Origin: Kitasatospora cheerisanensis KCTC 2395
Lineage (GTDB): Bacteria; Actinomycetota; Actinomycetes; Streptomycetales; Streptomycetaceae
Reading direction: 5' to 3'
Assembly: GCF_000696185.1 (NCBI RefSeq)
Contig: NZ_KK853997.1
Coordinates: 4,134,410 to 4,198,409 of the forward strand
DNA length: 64,000 bases
The translations under genes were made by a program, and so were the position numbers. Below the pieces are notes generated by a model. It was not told the origin of the DNA. It saw only the letters and a list, made by a program, of their open reading frames with translations, and searched no databases. Below are positions 8,829 to 17,199 of this stretch, piece after piece. The first letter of the stretch is position 1. Every line of letters starts with the position of its first letter.

Positions 8829-10964
8829 ATGTCCTGGTTTGCGGCCCTGCGCGACACCGCGAAGACCGGGCTGACCGTGGACTTCTCGCTCACCAACCCG
8901 CGCCGCTCGCTGCGCGCCGCCGTCGCCGCCGCCCTGGTGATCTTCCCGACCATGGCGATCTACGGCCCCGCGCACGCCGCGTCCGCCGCGATGGGCGCGT
9001 TCATCGCCGGCGTCGCCACCTTCCAGCGCTCGTTCCGGCCGCGCGCCTCGCTGGCTCTGGTGGCGGGTGCCGGACTGGGCGCGTCGACCTTCCTCGGCTA
9101 CGTCGCCGTCGGCATCCCCGGGGCGTTCCCGGTGCTGCTCGCGCTCTGGGCGTTCGGGGCGGGCATGGCCTGGGCGGTCAGCCCGACCGCCGGCGTGGTC
9201 GCCGCCAACACGCTGGCCGTGATGATGGTGGTGGTGCAGCTGCCGGTCTCGGTGTCCGCCGCGCTCGGCCACGCCCTGCTCTGCTCGGTCGGCGGCGGCG
9301 TGCAGGCGCTGGTGGTCACCCTGTGGCCGATCGACAGCTGGCGGGCGCAGCGCGACGCGCTCGCCGACATCTACGCCGGACTCGGCGACTACGCCCGCAA
9401 CCTGCGCCAGGACCCGGTCGCGCACGTCGACCCGGAGCCGTTCATCGTCGCCCGGCAGGCCGCCCGGCTGACCGCCCGGCAGGCCCGCCGCCGCCCGCCC
9501 GAACTGCGCGGCCTGCGCACCATCGCCGAACAGGTCCGCCCCGCGCTGGCCGCGCTCGCCGACCCGCGGGTCGGCGCCGCCGCGGAGGGCCCCGAACGGG
9601 ACCGGGCCCGCGAGGTGCTGGCTGCCGCCGCCGACGTACTGGACGCGCTGGCCCGGGCGATCCGCACCGGCGAGGCGGTCCGGCTGCCGATGGACACCCC
9701 CGGCTTGGCCCTGGCCCGCCCCGGCACCGGCGAGGACCTGCTGCGCGGCGGCGCCCGCCGCTCCGCCCGCCGACTGTCCGGCCTGCTCGGCCGGGCCGCC
9801 GACCGGCTCGACCGGCAGGACCGCGGCACCGTCCCGGCCCGGACCGGCACCGGCCTGCACCGCCCCCCGCTGGTCAAGGTGGTGCCCGGCGCGCTCGCCA
9901 CCATCGGCCGGCAGCTGCACCAGCACTCGGCGATCTTCCACCACGCGGTGCGGATGTCCGCCGTGGTCACCTCCGCCTACCTGGCGGCCCGCCTGCTGGG
10001 CATCGAGCACGGCTACTGGGCGCCGATGGCCTCCGCCATGGTGATGCGCCCCGACTTCGCGCAGACCTTCAGCCGCGGCGTCGCCCGGATCGCCGGCACC
10101 GCCGTCGGCGTGCTGGTGTCCACCGCCATCGTGCAGGTGTTCAACCCCGACGACTGGGTGCTGGCCGCGCTCGCCGTGGTCTCGATGGGCCTCTCGTACA
10201 TGATGCTCAGCACCGGGTACGCGCTGCTGACCGCCGCGATCTCCTCCTACGTGGTGTTCCTGCTCGGCCTGCAGCCGGGCGAGCCGGTGCAGCTGGCCGT
10301 CGACCGGGTCGCCATGACGCTGCTCGGCGGCGCGGTCGCGCTCGGCGCGTACGCGCTGTTCCCGACCTGGCAGACCGCCCGGCTGCCGGAGCGGCTCGCC
10401 GAGTGGCTGGCCGCCGCCGGGCGGTACGCGGCGGCCGTGTTCACCGCGTACGGCGAGCCGGCCGGCGGGCGCGCCGAGGAGAACGTGCGGGCCGCGCTGC
10501 TGGACGTCCGGGAGACCCGCAGCGAGATGCTCGCCGCGCTGGACCGGGCCGAGGTGGAGCCGGTGCGGCACTTCGCCAAGGTGCCGGAACTGAGCCGCAA
10601 GCAGTTCGACCGGGCCCGCTCCGCGGTCGGCATGCTGGACCGCTCCACCGTCCTGCTGGAGGCCCACCTGCCCGGCGAGGACTCCCTGCTGCTGCCCGGC
10701 GCCGCCGCGTTCGGCGAGGAGCTCCGGGACGCCACCGCGATCGCCGCCGCCGCGATCCTGCTCGGCCAGGACGTCGACTTCACCATGCTGCGCGACGCCC
10801 ACCGCACCTGGGACTACCTGCTGGCCGCGCTCCCCCGCGACGACCGGATCGACGTCACCCGGGCCGGCGCCCGACTCGTCATGCAGGCGCTCACCGAGCT
10901 GGAGAAGGCCGTCCGGACGCGCCCGCAGACCGCACGCGAGGAGCCCGTACCCTCGAGTGCGTGA
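8829..10964 (+). CDS. FUSC-family membrane protein (aromatic acid exporter/fusaric acid resistance type)
   Basis: A 711-residue protein with two blocks of transmembrane helices separated by a long charged cytoplasmic region, the duplicated layout of FUSC proteins. The first block begins at SLRAAVAAALVIFPTMAIYG and the second around VRMSAVVTSAYLAARLLGI, with the family-like segment YWAPMASAMVMRPDFAQTF. Members export aromatic acids or act in envelope functions; the substrate here is unknown. The TGA stop overlaps the GTG of the methyltransferase gene at 10961, so the two are co-transcribed. Confidence 0.85.
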   Translation: MSWFAALRDTAKTGLTVDFSLTNPRRSLRAAVAAALVIFPTMAIYGPAHAASAAMGAFIAGVATFQRSFRPRASLALVAGAGLGASTFLGYVAVGIPGAFPVLLALWAFGAGMAWAVSPTAGVVAANTLAVMMVVVQLPVSVSAALGHALLCSVGGGVQALVVTLWPIDSWRAQRDALADIYAGLGDYARNLRQDPVAHVDPEPFIVARQAARLTARQARRRPPELRGLRTIAEQVRPALAALADPRVGAAAEGPERDRAREVLAAAADVLDALARAIRTGEAVRLPMDTPGLALARPGTGEDLLRGGARRSARRLSGLLGRAADRLDRQDRGTVPARTGTGLHRPPLVKVVPGALATIGRQLHQHSAIFHHAVRMSAVVTSAYLAARLLGIEHGYWAPMASAMVMRPDFAQTFSRGVARIAGTAVGVLVSTAIVQVFNPDDWVLAALAVVSMGLSYMMLSTGYALLTAAISSYVVFLLGLQPGEPVQLAVDRVAMTLLGGAVALGAYALFPTWQTARLPERLAEWLAAAGRYAAAVFTAYGEPAGGRAEENVRAALLDVRETRSEMLAALDRAEVEPVRHFAKVPELSRKQFDRARSAVGMLDRSTVLLEAHLPGEDSLLLPGAAAFGEELRDATAIAAAAILLGQDVDFTMLRDAHRTWDYLLAALPRDDRIDVTRAGARLVMQALTELEKAVRTRPQTAREEPVPSSA

Positions 10965-11641
10965 GCGACACCTCGGTACCCCAGCTGGGCGAGCAGTACG
11001 ACGACGGGCACCTCGCCGACGACCGCGAGATCGGCGTCGGCCCGCACCCCGAACCGTGGCCCGACGACCCCCGGCTCGACCCCGGACTGCTCGCTGCCGG
11101 CGACCGGCGCAACGTCACCGACCAGTACCGCTACTGGCGGCACGAGGCGATCGTCGCCGACCTGGACACCCGGCGGCACGGCTTCCACGTCGCCGTCGAG
11201 AACTGGCAGCACGACTTCAACATCGGCTCCGTGGTGCGCACCGCCAACGCCTTCCTCGCCGGTGAGGTGCACATCGTCGGCCGGCGCCGCTGGAACCGGC
11301 GCGGCGCCATGGTCACCGACCGCTACCAGCACGTCCGCCACCACGACTCGGTGGCCTCGCTCGCCGCGTACGCCGCCGAACGCGGCCTGCCGATCATCGG
11401 CATCGACAACCTGCCGGGCGCCGTGCCGCTGGAGACCTACCCGCTGCCCGAACGCTGCGTGCTGCTGTTCGGCCAGGAGGGTCCCGGGCTGACCGAGGAG
11501 GCCTGGAAGCACTCGACGGCGGTCTGCTCCATCGCCCAGTTCGGCTCCACCCGCTCCATCAACGCCGGGGCGGCCGCCGCGATCGCCATGCACGCATGGG
11601 TGCGGGAGCACGCCGCGATCGACGCGCTCCCGCAGGACTGA
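10961..11641 (+). CDS. TrmH/SpoU-family RNA 2'-O-ribose methyltransferase
   Basis: A 226-residue SPOUT enzyme. The three knot motifs are present in order: NIGSVVRTANAF (motif 1), LFGQEGPGL (motif 2) and STRSINAGAAAAIAMHAW (motif 3, cofactor loop). It is predicted to transfer a methyl group from S-adenosylmethionine to a ribose 2'-OH in tRNA or rRNA; the target nucleoside cannot be read from sequence. The GTG start overlaps the FUSC stop. The downstream gene is convergent with a 7-bp gap. Confidence 0.88.
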   Translation: MSDTSVPQLGEQYDDGHLADDREIGVGPHPEPWPDDPRLDPGLLAAGDRRNVTDQYRYWRHEAIVADLDTRRHGFHVAVENWQHDFNIGSVVRTANAFLAGEVHIVGRRRWNRRGAMVTDRYQHVRHHDSVASLAAYAAERGLPIIGIDNLPGAVPLETYPLPERCVLLFGQEGPGLTEEAWKHSTAVCSIAQFGSTRSINAGAAAAIAMHAWVREHAAIDALPQD

Positions 11642-11648
11642 CCACCGG

Positions 11649-12923
11649 TCAGGAGAAGAGCAGCCTCCAGGTGTGCGGCCCCGGGTAGCCGTCCGCCTCG
11701 GAGCCCGACCAGCCCTGGGCGCGCTGGAACGCCTCCACGTTGCGGCGGTCCGCCTCGCCCCAGTCCGCGCTCGGGCCCTCCTGGTAGAAGCTGCCGAAGC
11801 CCTTCTGCACCAGCTGCCGGCCCAACTGCGTCACGTAGTCGTTCACCTTCCCGGGCCCGAACTTGTCCGCGCCCGGGAACGGCGGAGCGGACTGCGGGGG
11901 CGGCGGCGGAGGGGACGGGACGCCCGCCGCCGGCGGGATGTCCTTCCCCTTGTGGTGCACCAGGAAGTCCCAGGTGTCCTTGCCCGGGTAGCCGTCCGCC
12001 TCCGCGCCCCGCCAGCCCTGCGCCAACTGGAACGCCTCGGTGGCCTTCCGGTCCGCCTCGCCCCAGTCCGGGCTCGGCCCCTCCCGGTAGAACCGGCCGC
12101 CGCCCCGCTCCACCAGCAGCTTCCCCAGCCGGGTCACGTAGTCGTTCACCTTCCCCGGCCCGAACCGATCCGCCCCCGGGAACGCGTCCCCGTCCGGCGC
12201 GGGCATCGGCTGGCTCAACCCCTTGTACCGGTACGGCACGTACTTGCCCGAGTTGCTCCAGTACGCGTACGGGGTGCTGCGCTCGGTCGTGCCCGGACGG
12301 GTCTGCTCCAGCGCCGTGTACTTGGTGTGCGCCGCGTCCACCCAGCCGCCGAACAGCACCGTGTGCGAGCCGCCCTGCGGGTCCTTCGCGTTGTTGTAGA
12401 TCAGCGCGTCGCCCGGCTGGAGATCGTCCTTCGAGATCCGGTCGGCGAAGTCCGGCAGCGTCCAGGTGGTCTGACTGCTGCCCAGACCCCACGCCATCGA
12501 CACGAACCCCGAACAGTCCTGGCGGTAACCGTCCGACCAGTACTTCGTCATGCTGTACGGCACCTTCTGGTCCACCCAGCCCTGCGCCCGCCGCAGGATC
12601 TCCGCCCGCGAGGTGGCCGCCTGCGGCGCCAGCGAACGGCGGGCCTCCACCGGCTCGCCGAACAGGCCCGCGACCTCGCCCTGCGGCGAATCCGCCGCCA
12701 GCGGGCTGCTGTCGGTCCGCGGCGCGGCGGAGGCTATCGACGCCACCCCGCCACCGCCCAGCACACTCCCGACGGCGGCGAGCAGCACCGCCGCCCGCCG
12801 CGCACCACGGGCCTGCGCGGAGGCGCCATGACCCGACCGGACCGCCAGATGCCGCGCCCGGCGGCGCGCACTGCACCCGCCGCAGACACAGGCCTCGTCC
12901 GGCTCGACCTCGCTGAACTCCAT
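11649..12923 (-). CDS. Secreted amidase-like protein with two peptidoglycan-binding repeats
   Basis: The protein (about 424 residues) has a Cys-rich N-terminus (DEACVCGGCSARRR) and an Ala-rich export segment ending ASIASAAP. A middle domain (DCSGFVSMAWGL, LQPGDALIYNN, HTVLFGGW) has the Cys and His arrangement of NlpC/P60-CHAP-type hydrolases. Two copies of a ~70-residue peptidoglycan-binding repeat, each FPGADxFGPGKVNDYVT...DGYPGxxTW, follow and are separated by a proline-rich linker. It probably works at the cell wall. Start is uncertain between ATG 12923 and GTG 12929; AGGAAAGG lies upstream. A tandem repeat occupies the region upstream. Confidence 0.8.
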   Translation of the reverse strand: MEFSEVEPDEACVCGGCSARRRARHLAVRSGHGASAQARGARRAAVLLAAVGSVLGGGGVASIASAAPRTDSSPLAADSPQGEVAGLFGEPVEARRSLAPQAATSRAEILRRAQGWVDQKVPYSMTKYWSDGYRQDCSGFVSMAWGLGSSQTTWTLPDFADRISKDDLQPGDALIYNNAKDPQGGSHTVLFGGWVDAAHTKYTALEQTRPGTTERSTPYAYWSNSGKYVPYRYKGLSQPMPAPDGDAFPGADRFGPGKVNDYVTRLGKLLVERGGGRFYREGPSPDWGEADRKATEAFQLAQGWRGAEADGYPGKDTWDFLVHHKGKDIPPAAGVPSPPPPPPQSAPPFPGADKFGPGKVNDYVTQLGRQLVQKGFGSFYQEGPSADWGEADRRNVEAFQRAQGWSGSEADGYPGPHTWRLLFS

Positions 12924-12970
12924 CAGCACGGGAGGGACCGCCTTTCCTCGTTGAGTGGACTCACCTTCCA

Positions 12971-13330
12971 CGGAGGTAACAGCACGGACCACCTGATGGG
13001 CGGCCGGACGGGGCAATCGGGTGAACGACGCGCGGGCGGAAAGAGAGTGACGGAGGGTCGGCTGCGCCGGGCCGGGGGCGAGGGGGTAAGGGCGCGGAGG
13101 TGGCAGCACGGGCCACCTGGCGGGCGGCCGGGCACTGGTCGACCGGGTGAACGACGCGCGGGCGGAGAGGGAGTGACGGAGGGTCGGCTGCGCCGGGCCG
13201 GGGGCGTGGGGGATGGGGGCGCGGAGGTGGCAGCACGGGCCACCTGGCGGGTGGGCGGGCGCTGGTCGACCGGGTGAACAGCGGGCTTCCGCGCCGGGGT
13301 TGACGGGCAGTCGGCTGCGCCGGGTGGGTC
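12971..13330. repeat. Tandem array of a ~125-bp unit, about 2.8 copies
   Basis: The phrase CGGAGGTGGCAGCACGGGCC recurs at 12971 (variant), 13095 and 13222, spacing 124 and 127 bp, with the following sequence largely repeated (GTGAACGACGCGCGGGCGG, GGTCGGCTGCGCCGGGCCGG). The last copy diverges after about 13290. The array occupies most of the 587-bp gap between the cell-wall protein (minus, start 12923) and the regulator (minus, stop 13511). I see no credible gene in it; reverse-strand reading gives only low-complexity Pro/Arg peptide. Confidence 0.85.
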
Positions 13331-13510
13331 GGGAGGGGAGGGCAGGACGGGCGGGGGTCGTCGCCGTGGGGGCTCGGCGGCGTTGCCGAGGGAGTGGGTG
13401 GGGCACTGGCCGTGGACGTGGGGTGGGTCGGGGTGGTGCCCGGGGTGGGCACGGCCGGGGACGGGGGTGGGTCGAAGGCGGCGCCGGGGGTGAGGGGGTG
13501 TCAGGGAGGG

Positions 13511-14616
13511 TTATTCCCACTGCCAGCGGATGCCCACCTGGCCGGGTTGTTGGTCGGCGGTGAGGACGTGGGCGCTGGCGGAGGCGCCGATCCAGAGGGG
13601 TTCGCGGTGGCGGTCGGTCTCGGCGCCGGGGGTGCGGTCGAAGCGTTCGCACTGGACGGGGACGGCGGCGGGGTCGAAGTGGACCTGCAGGACGTATTCC
13701 CGCACGGGGCCGGCGAAGAACCGTCCGTAGTCGGTGGTGGGGCCGGAGTCGGGGATCTGCACCTCGTACTCGAGGACGGTGGAGTCGCCGAGGGCGAGCG
13801 GCCGGTCGAGGAGGAGCTCGGCGACCAGCAGGCCGATGTGCGGGCGGCGGCGGACCCGGCCGAGGCGGGCGTGCCGGACGTTGGTGATCTCGGGGCAGAC
13901 GTCGCTGCTCTCGTCGGCCTTGTGGACCACGACGTGGCGGGTGACGCCGTCGACGGTGGCGCGGACCACCTGACGCATCCGCAGCAGGTGGCCGCGGCGA
14001 GAGGCGTCGACGTAGTAGGCGTCGTGGATGGACTGCCGTTCGAGCTGGCCGGCGGGCGGGGCGTCGAGCTCGGCGAAGACCTCGCCGAGCTCGGTCTGGC
14101 CGGGCCAGACCTGTTCGACCCGCAGGCCGTCGGGGGCCGGGCCCTGGGCGACCCAGCGGCCGCGCGGGCGGGGCGGGCCGAGCAGCGAGGTGAGGGCGGC
14201 GTGGCGCAGCCCGAGGAGCTCTTCGAGCAGGTGGACGGCGCGCAGCGAGGTGGCCCGTTCGGGCTGGCTGCGGCCGCGGCGCCAGTAACTGAGCGTGGTG
14301 ACGCTGACCCTGACGCCCTGTTTGGCGAGCGCGGCGCGGATCCGGTCGAGGCTGAGCCCGCTGTGCTCGATGGCGGCGTTCAGGACCTCGGCGAAGCCGG
14401 CCTGCGCGGTGACGGCCGCGACGGGGGCGACCGCGGCGGCGGGCGCGACGGCCGGGACGGCGGCGGCCTGCGCGGGGCGGCGGCCGGGACGGCGGAGCCG
14501 CGAACGGCCGGGGGCCCCGCCGGTGCGGCCGGTCCGGCCGGTGGCCGGTCGCCGCCGTGCTCGCGCTGCCCGACCAGACGGAGCCGGCCGGCAGGCTGTG
14601 GTTGCTGTGAGCCCAT
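13511..14616 (-). CDS. XRE-like helix-turn-helix regulator (apparent frameshift near 14475)
   Basis: The body contains a helix-turn-helix region (GLSLDRIRAALAKQGVRVSVTTLSYWRRGRSQPERA) followed by a ligand/effector-like C-terminal domain of about 230 residues ending VGIRWQWE. ATG 14616 has GGGGAAGG six bases upstream and begins MGSQQPQPAGRLRLVGQREH, but that frame must change at GCCCCGC (plus-strand GGGG 14474-14477) to reach the HTH; one extra C gives a smooth Ala/Pro linker. The alternative is GTG 14632 in the downstream frame, which has no ribosome site. The target genes are unknown. Confidence 0.75.
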
Positions 14617-14804
14617 GCGACACCTTCCCCACCCGGCGGATTCGGTGGGTTCGCCCCGGCTCCGCGGTGCGTCGGAGGTGCGCCGCCGAGTGTGTGGGAA
14701 CCCTATGCAGGGTTGAGAGGCTACGTCATCAATCAGGACATATGACAGTGGTCACGACAAGTATTTCGCAGGCGGACCGAACAGGAAACACTCCTGACAC
14801 ACAG

Positions 14805-14839
14805 GTGCCGGGAGAGCCCGTGAAAGGCCCTCCCGGCAC
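14805..14839 (-). terminator. Hairpin terminator of the S53 protease gene
   Basis: GTGCCGGGAG and CTCCCGGCAC form a perfect 10-bp stem with a 15-base loop. It lies 17 bp past the protease stop at 14856. Confidence 0.8.
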
Positions 14840-14855
14840 CCCTGCTGAGCTGCGG

Positions 14856-17021
14856 TCAGGAGACGTTGAGCGCGGTGTCGTCGATCACGAAGCTGGTCTG
14901 CAGCGAGGAGTCCTCGACGCCGGTGAACTTCACGGTGACGGTCTGTCCGGCGTAGGCGGACAGGTCGACGGTCTTCTGGACGTACCCGGTGCTCTTGTCG
15001 AGGTTGGAGTACGTCGCCACCGAGGTGCCGTTGACCGAGAGGGTCAGCTTGTCGTACGCGGTGGTGCCGGTCTCGGCGGTGTCGACGTGCAGCCAGAAGC
15101 TGAAGCTCGCCTTGCAGCCGGCCGGGACGGCCACCGACTGGGAGACGGTGTCGGTGTGGGCGGAGCCGTAGCCGTCCAGCCAGGCCTTCCAGGAACCGCT
15201 GTGGGCGGCCTCGGAGGTGGAGTTGTCGACCACGCCGGTGGAGGTGGTCCACGGGGCGGCGGTGCCGGTCTCGAAGCCGGGGTTGCCGAGCAGCTGGGCG
15301 GCGGTGCAGCCGCCGGTGGGCGGCGGGGTGGTGCCGCCGGTGCCGAGCAGGGCGTTGGTGAGGCCGTCCGCGATCGGGGTGCCCCAGCCGGTGACCTGGT
15401 CGTAGCCGGTCTTGGTGCCGAAGTCCTGGTTCGAGCCGCTGGTCACGTCGTGGAAGGACGTGCCGTAGGAGCTGCTGTTGGCGACCGCGTACAGCTTCGG
15501 GTTGGCCTCGCCCAGGTTGGGCTTGGAGGCGGCCTTGGCCTTCTGGTTGTACAGCGCGGCGTAGCCGGACCACAGCGGGGCGGCCGCGGAGGTGCCGCCG
15601 TAGACCTGCCAGCCGGCGCTGCTGGTGCCCTGGGTGTAGATCGCGAAGCCGGAGTTCGGGTCGGCGTTGGAGGCGATGTCGGGCACGGTGCGCATGGTGC
15701 CGGTGACGTTGGTGCCGGTCTGCCAGGTCGGCTTGGCGAACTGGGTGGAGACGCCGCCGCCGGCGGTGCTCCAGGCGCTCTCCGAGCTGTACGTGGTGCC
15801 GGACACCTTGAGGTTGGTGCCGCCGACGCCGGTGTTGTACGGGCTGGAGGCGGGGAAGTCCACGGCCTTCACGGTGGAGCCCGAGGTGGAGCGGGTGCAG
15901 TCCCGGGAGCCGTCGTCGCCGGACGCCGAGAAGATCGAGATGCCCTGGGCGGCGGCCTGCTTGAAGGAGTTGTTCACCGCGGTCATCGAGGAGGCGGTGG
16001 TGTCCGGCTCGCAGGAGCCCCAGGAGATGGAGATGACCGAGACCCGGTTGTCCGAGACGATCTTGGCGGCCATGTCGATCTCGCCCTGGTCGCTGTTGGG
16101 CGCCTCGTAGACCAGCTGGGTGGCCTTGGGGGCGACGCCGCGCACGATCTCCGAGTCCAGCTCGACCTCGCCCTGGCCGTCGCCGGGCTTCGAGTCGTAG
16201 TTGGCGCCGTCCACCGACACGGTGGAGACCGCCGGACCGGACAGGCCGAACTGGCTGTCGTAGGTGGTCAGGTTGGTCGACTTGTAGCCGTCGAACTCCC
16301 AGAGGGCGACGGTGGAGCCGGTGCCGTCCGCGCCCAGCTGGTTGAGGCGGTAGGCGCCGTCGTAGGTGGACGGGCCGAAGCCGCTCGGGGTGGCGTGCGG
16401 GGTGGCCGCGCCGGGCTTGGCGATCCGGGTGGTGCGCACGGTGTGGTCGTTGAGGCCGCTGACGCCCTCGACCACGCCGGCCAGCGAGGCCGGCACCGAG
16501 GCGGCGGCGTCGTTGGCGAAGAAGGTCCGGTTGCCCTGCTGCGGGTCGCTGTACGTCGACTCGTGGGTGCCGAACGCGGCGGCGACCGCGGAGGCGGAGC
16601 CGGTGGCGTTCACCACCTGGCGGTTCTCGCTCACCGAGGCGACCTTCAGGCCCTGCGCGGTCAGGAATGCGCGGACCTGGTCCACGTCGGCCTGGGTCGG
16701 GCCGAAACGCTCGTTGAACTGTGCCGGAGTCAGGTAGTGCCCGAATTCCGTGGCGCCGGGAGTGGAGACCGCGGAAAGGAAGCGGTCCAGCTCGGCGGTG
16801 TTGCGCAGTTTCAGGCTGACCGCGACGGATATCTGCCGGTCGGCCGGCACGTCTCCCTGCTTGTGGGAGCGCGCCACCGCCGGAGTGACGGTCTGCGGCA
16901 GCGCCACCCGGGCGCTGGCGTTCGGGGTCGGCGCCGCCTGGGCGGTGCCGACGCCCAACGAGACGGCGGTGAGGGGAAGGACAGCCAGGGCTGCGGCAAG
17001 GGCGAGCGAGCGGGGTCGCAC
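14856..17021 (-). CDS. Secreted S53 (sedolisin/kumamolisin) peptidase with C-terminal beta domain
   Basis: 721 residues from GTG 17021, which has GGAGGA five bases upstream. A signal peptide (SLALAAALAVLPLTAVSLGV...AQAA) is followed by a pro-domain (FGHYLTPAQFNERFGPTQA). The catalytic domain carries the Glu/Asp pair in GEVELDSEIV, the oxyanion Asp in SGDDGS and the nucleophile in GGTSAAAPLW, with the calcium-loop region DVTSGSNQDFG. After a GTTPPPTGG linker comes a ~150-residue beta-rich domain resembling carbohydrate- or protein-binding modules. S53 enzymes are acid-acting endopeptidases; this one should be exported and self-processed. The AT-rich upstream region holds several dyads. Confidence 0.92.
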   Translation of the reverse strand: MRPRSLALAAALAVLPLTAVSLGVGTAQAAPTPNASARVALPQTVTPAVARSHKQGDVPADRQISVAVSLKLRNTAELDRFLSAVSTPGATEFGHYLTPAQFNERFGPTQADVDQVRAFLTAQGLKVASVSENRQVVNATGSASAVAAAFGTHESTYSDPQQGNRTFFANDAAASVPASLAGVVEGVSGLNDHTVRTTRIAKPGAATPHATPSGFGPSTYDGAYRLNQLGADGTGSTVALWEFDGYKSTNLTTYDSQFGLSGPAVSTVSVDGANYDSKPGDGQGEVELDSEIVRGVAPKATQLVYEAPNSDQGEIDMAAKIVSDNRVSVISISWGSCEPDTTASSMTAVNNSFKQAAAQGISIFSASGDDGSRDCTRSTSGSTVKAVDFPASSPYNTGVGGTNLKVSGTTYSSESAWSTAGGGVSTQFAKPTWQTGTNVTGTMRTVPDIASNADPNSGFAIYTQGTSSAGWQVYGGTSAAAPLWSGYAALYNQKAKAASKPNLGEANPKLYAVANSSSYGTSFHDVTSGSNQDFGTKTGYDQVTGWGTPIADGLTNALLGTGGTTPPPTGGCTAAQLLGNPGFETGTAAPWTTSTGVVDNSTSEAAHSGSWKAWLDGYGSAHTDTVSQSVAVPAGCKASFSFWLHVDTAETGTTAYDKLTLSVNGTSVATYSNLDKSTGYVQKTVDLSAYAGQTVTVKFTGVEDSSLQTSFVIDDTALNVS

Positions 17022-17199
17022 GGGCTCCTCCGGAAATCTGGGGGCGTTCCGGTTTTCGAAAACGCTCGCCAGAAATCTTTCAGAGCGGGCCCGCGAATTG
17101 GCCCATGCCCAAGCAATTGCTTACTAAAAAACAGTCAACTGTGGAACCGGCGGCATTTCAGTGAATGAACTGAATTGCCACCGGTGAATTCAGTGAATA
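17022..17199. promoter_or_regulatory. AT-rich control region with several dyads upstream of the S53 protease
   Basis: This 178-bp gap is far richer in A/T than its surroundings. It has a perfect palindrome GTTTTCGAAAAC (17052-17063), a second AAGCAATTGCTT (17111-17122), and two copies of the near-palindrome TTCAGTGAAT (17157-17166 and 17189-17198) spaced 32 bp, about three helical turns. The protease starts at 17021 on the minus strand, so these sites are placed to control it. The regulator is unknown. Confidence 0.6.

Noticed and set aside
8268..10802. 844-codon minus-strand frame opposite the FUSC gene
   Set aside because: Gln/Gly/His-rich antisense shadow of a clearly conserved membrane protein.
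12971..13330. CRISPR array
   Set aside because: Units of ~125 bp repeat throughout with no short repeat and unique spacer structure, and no cas genes.
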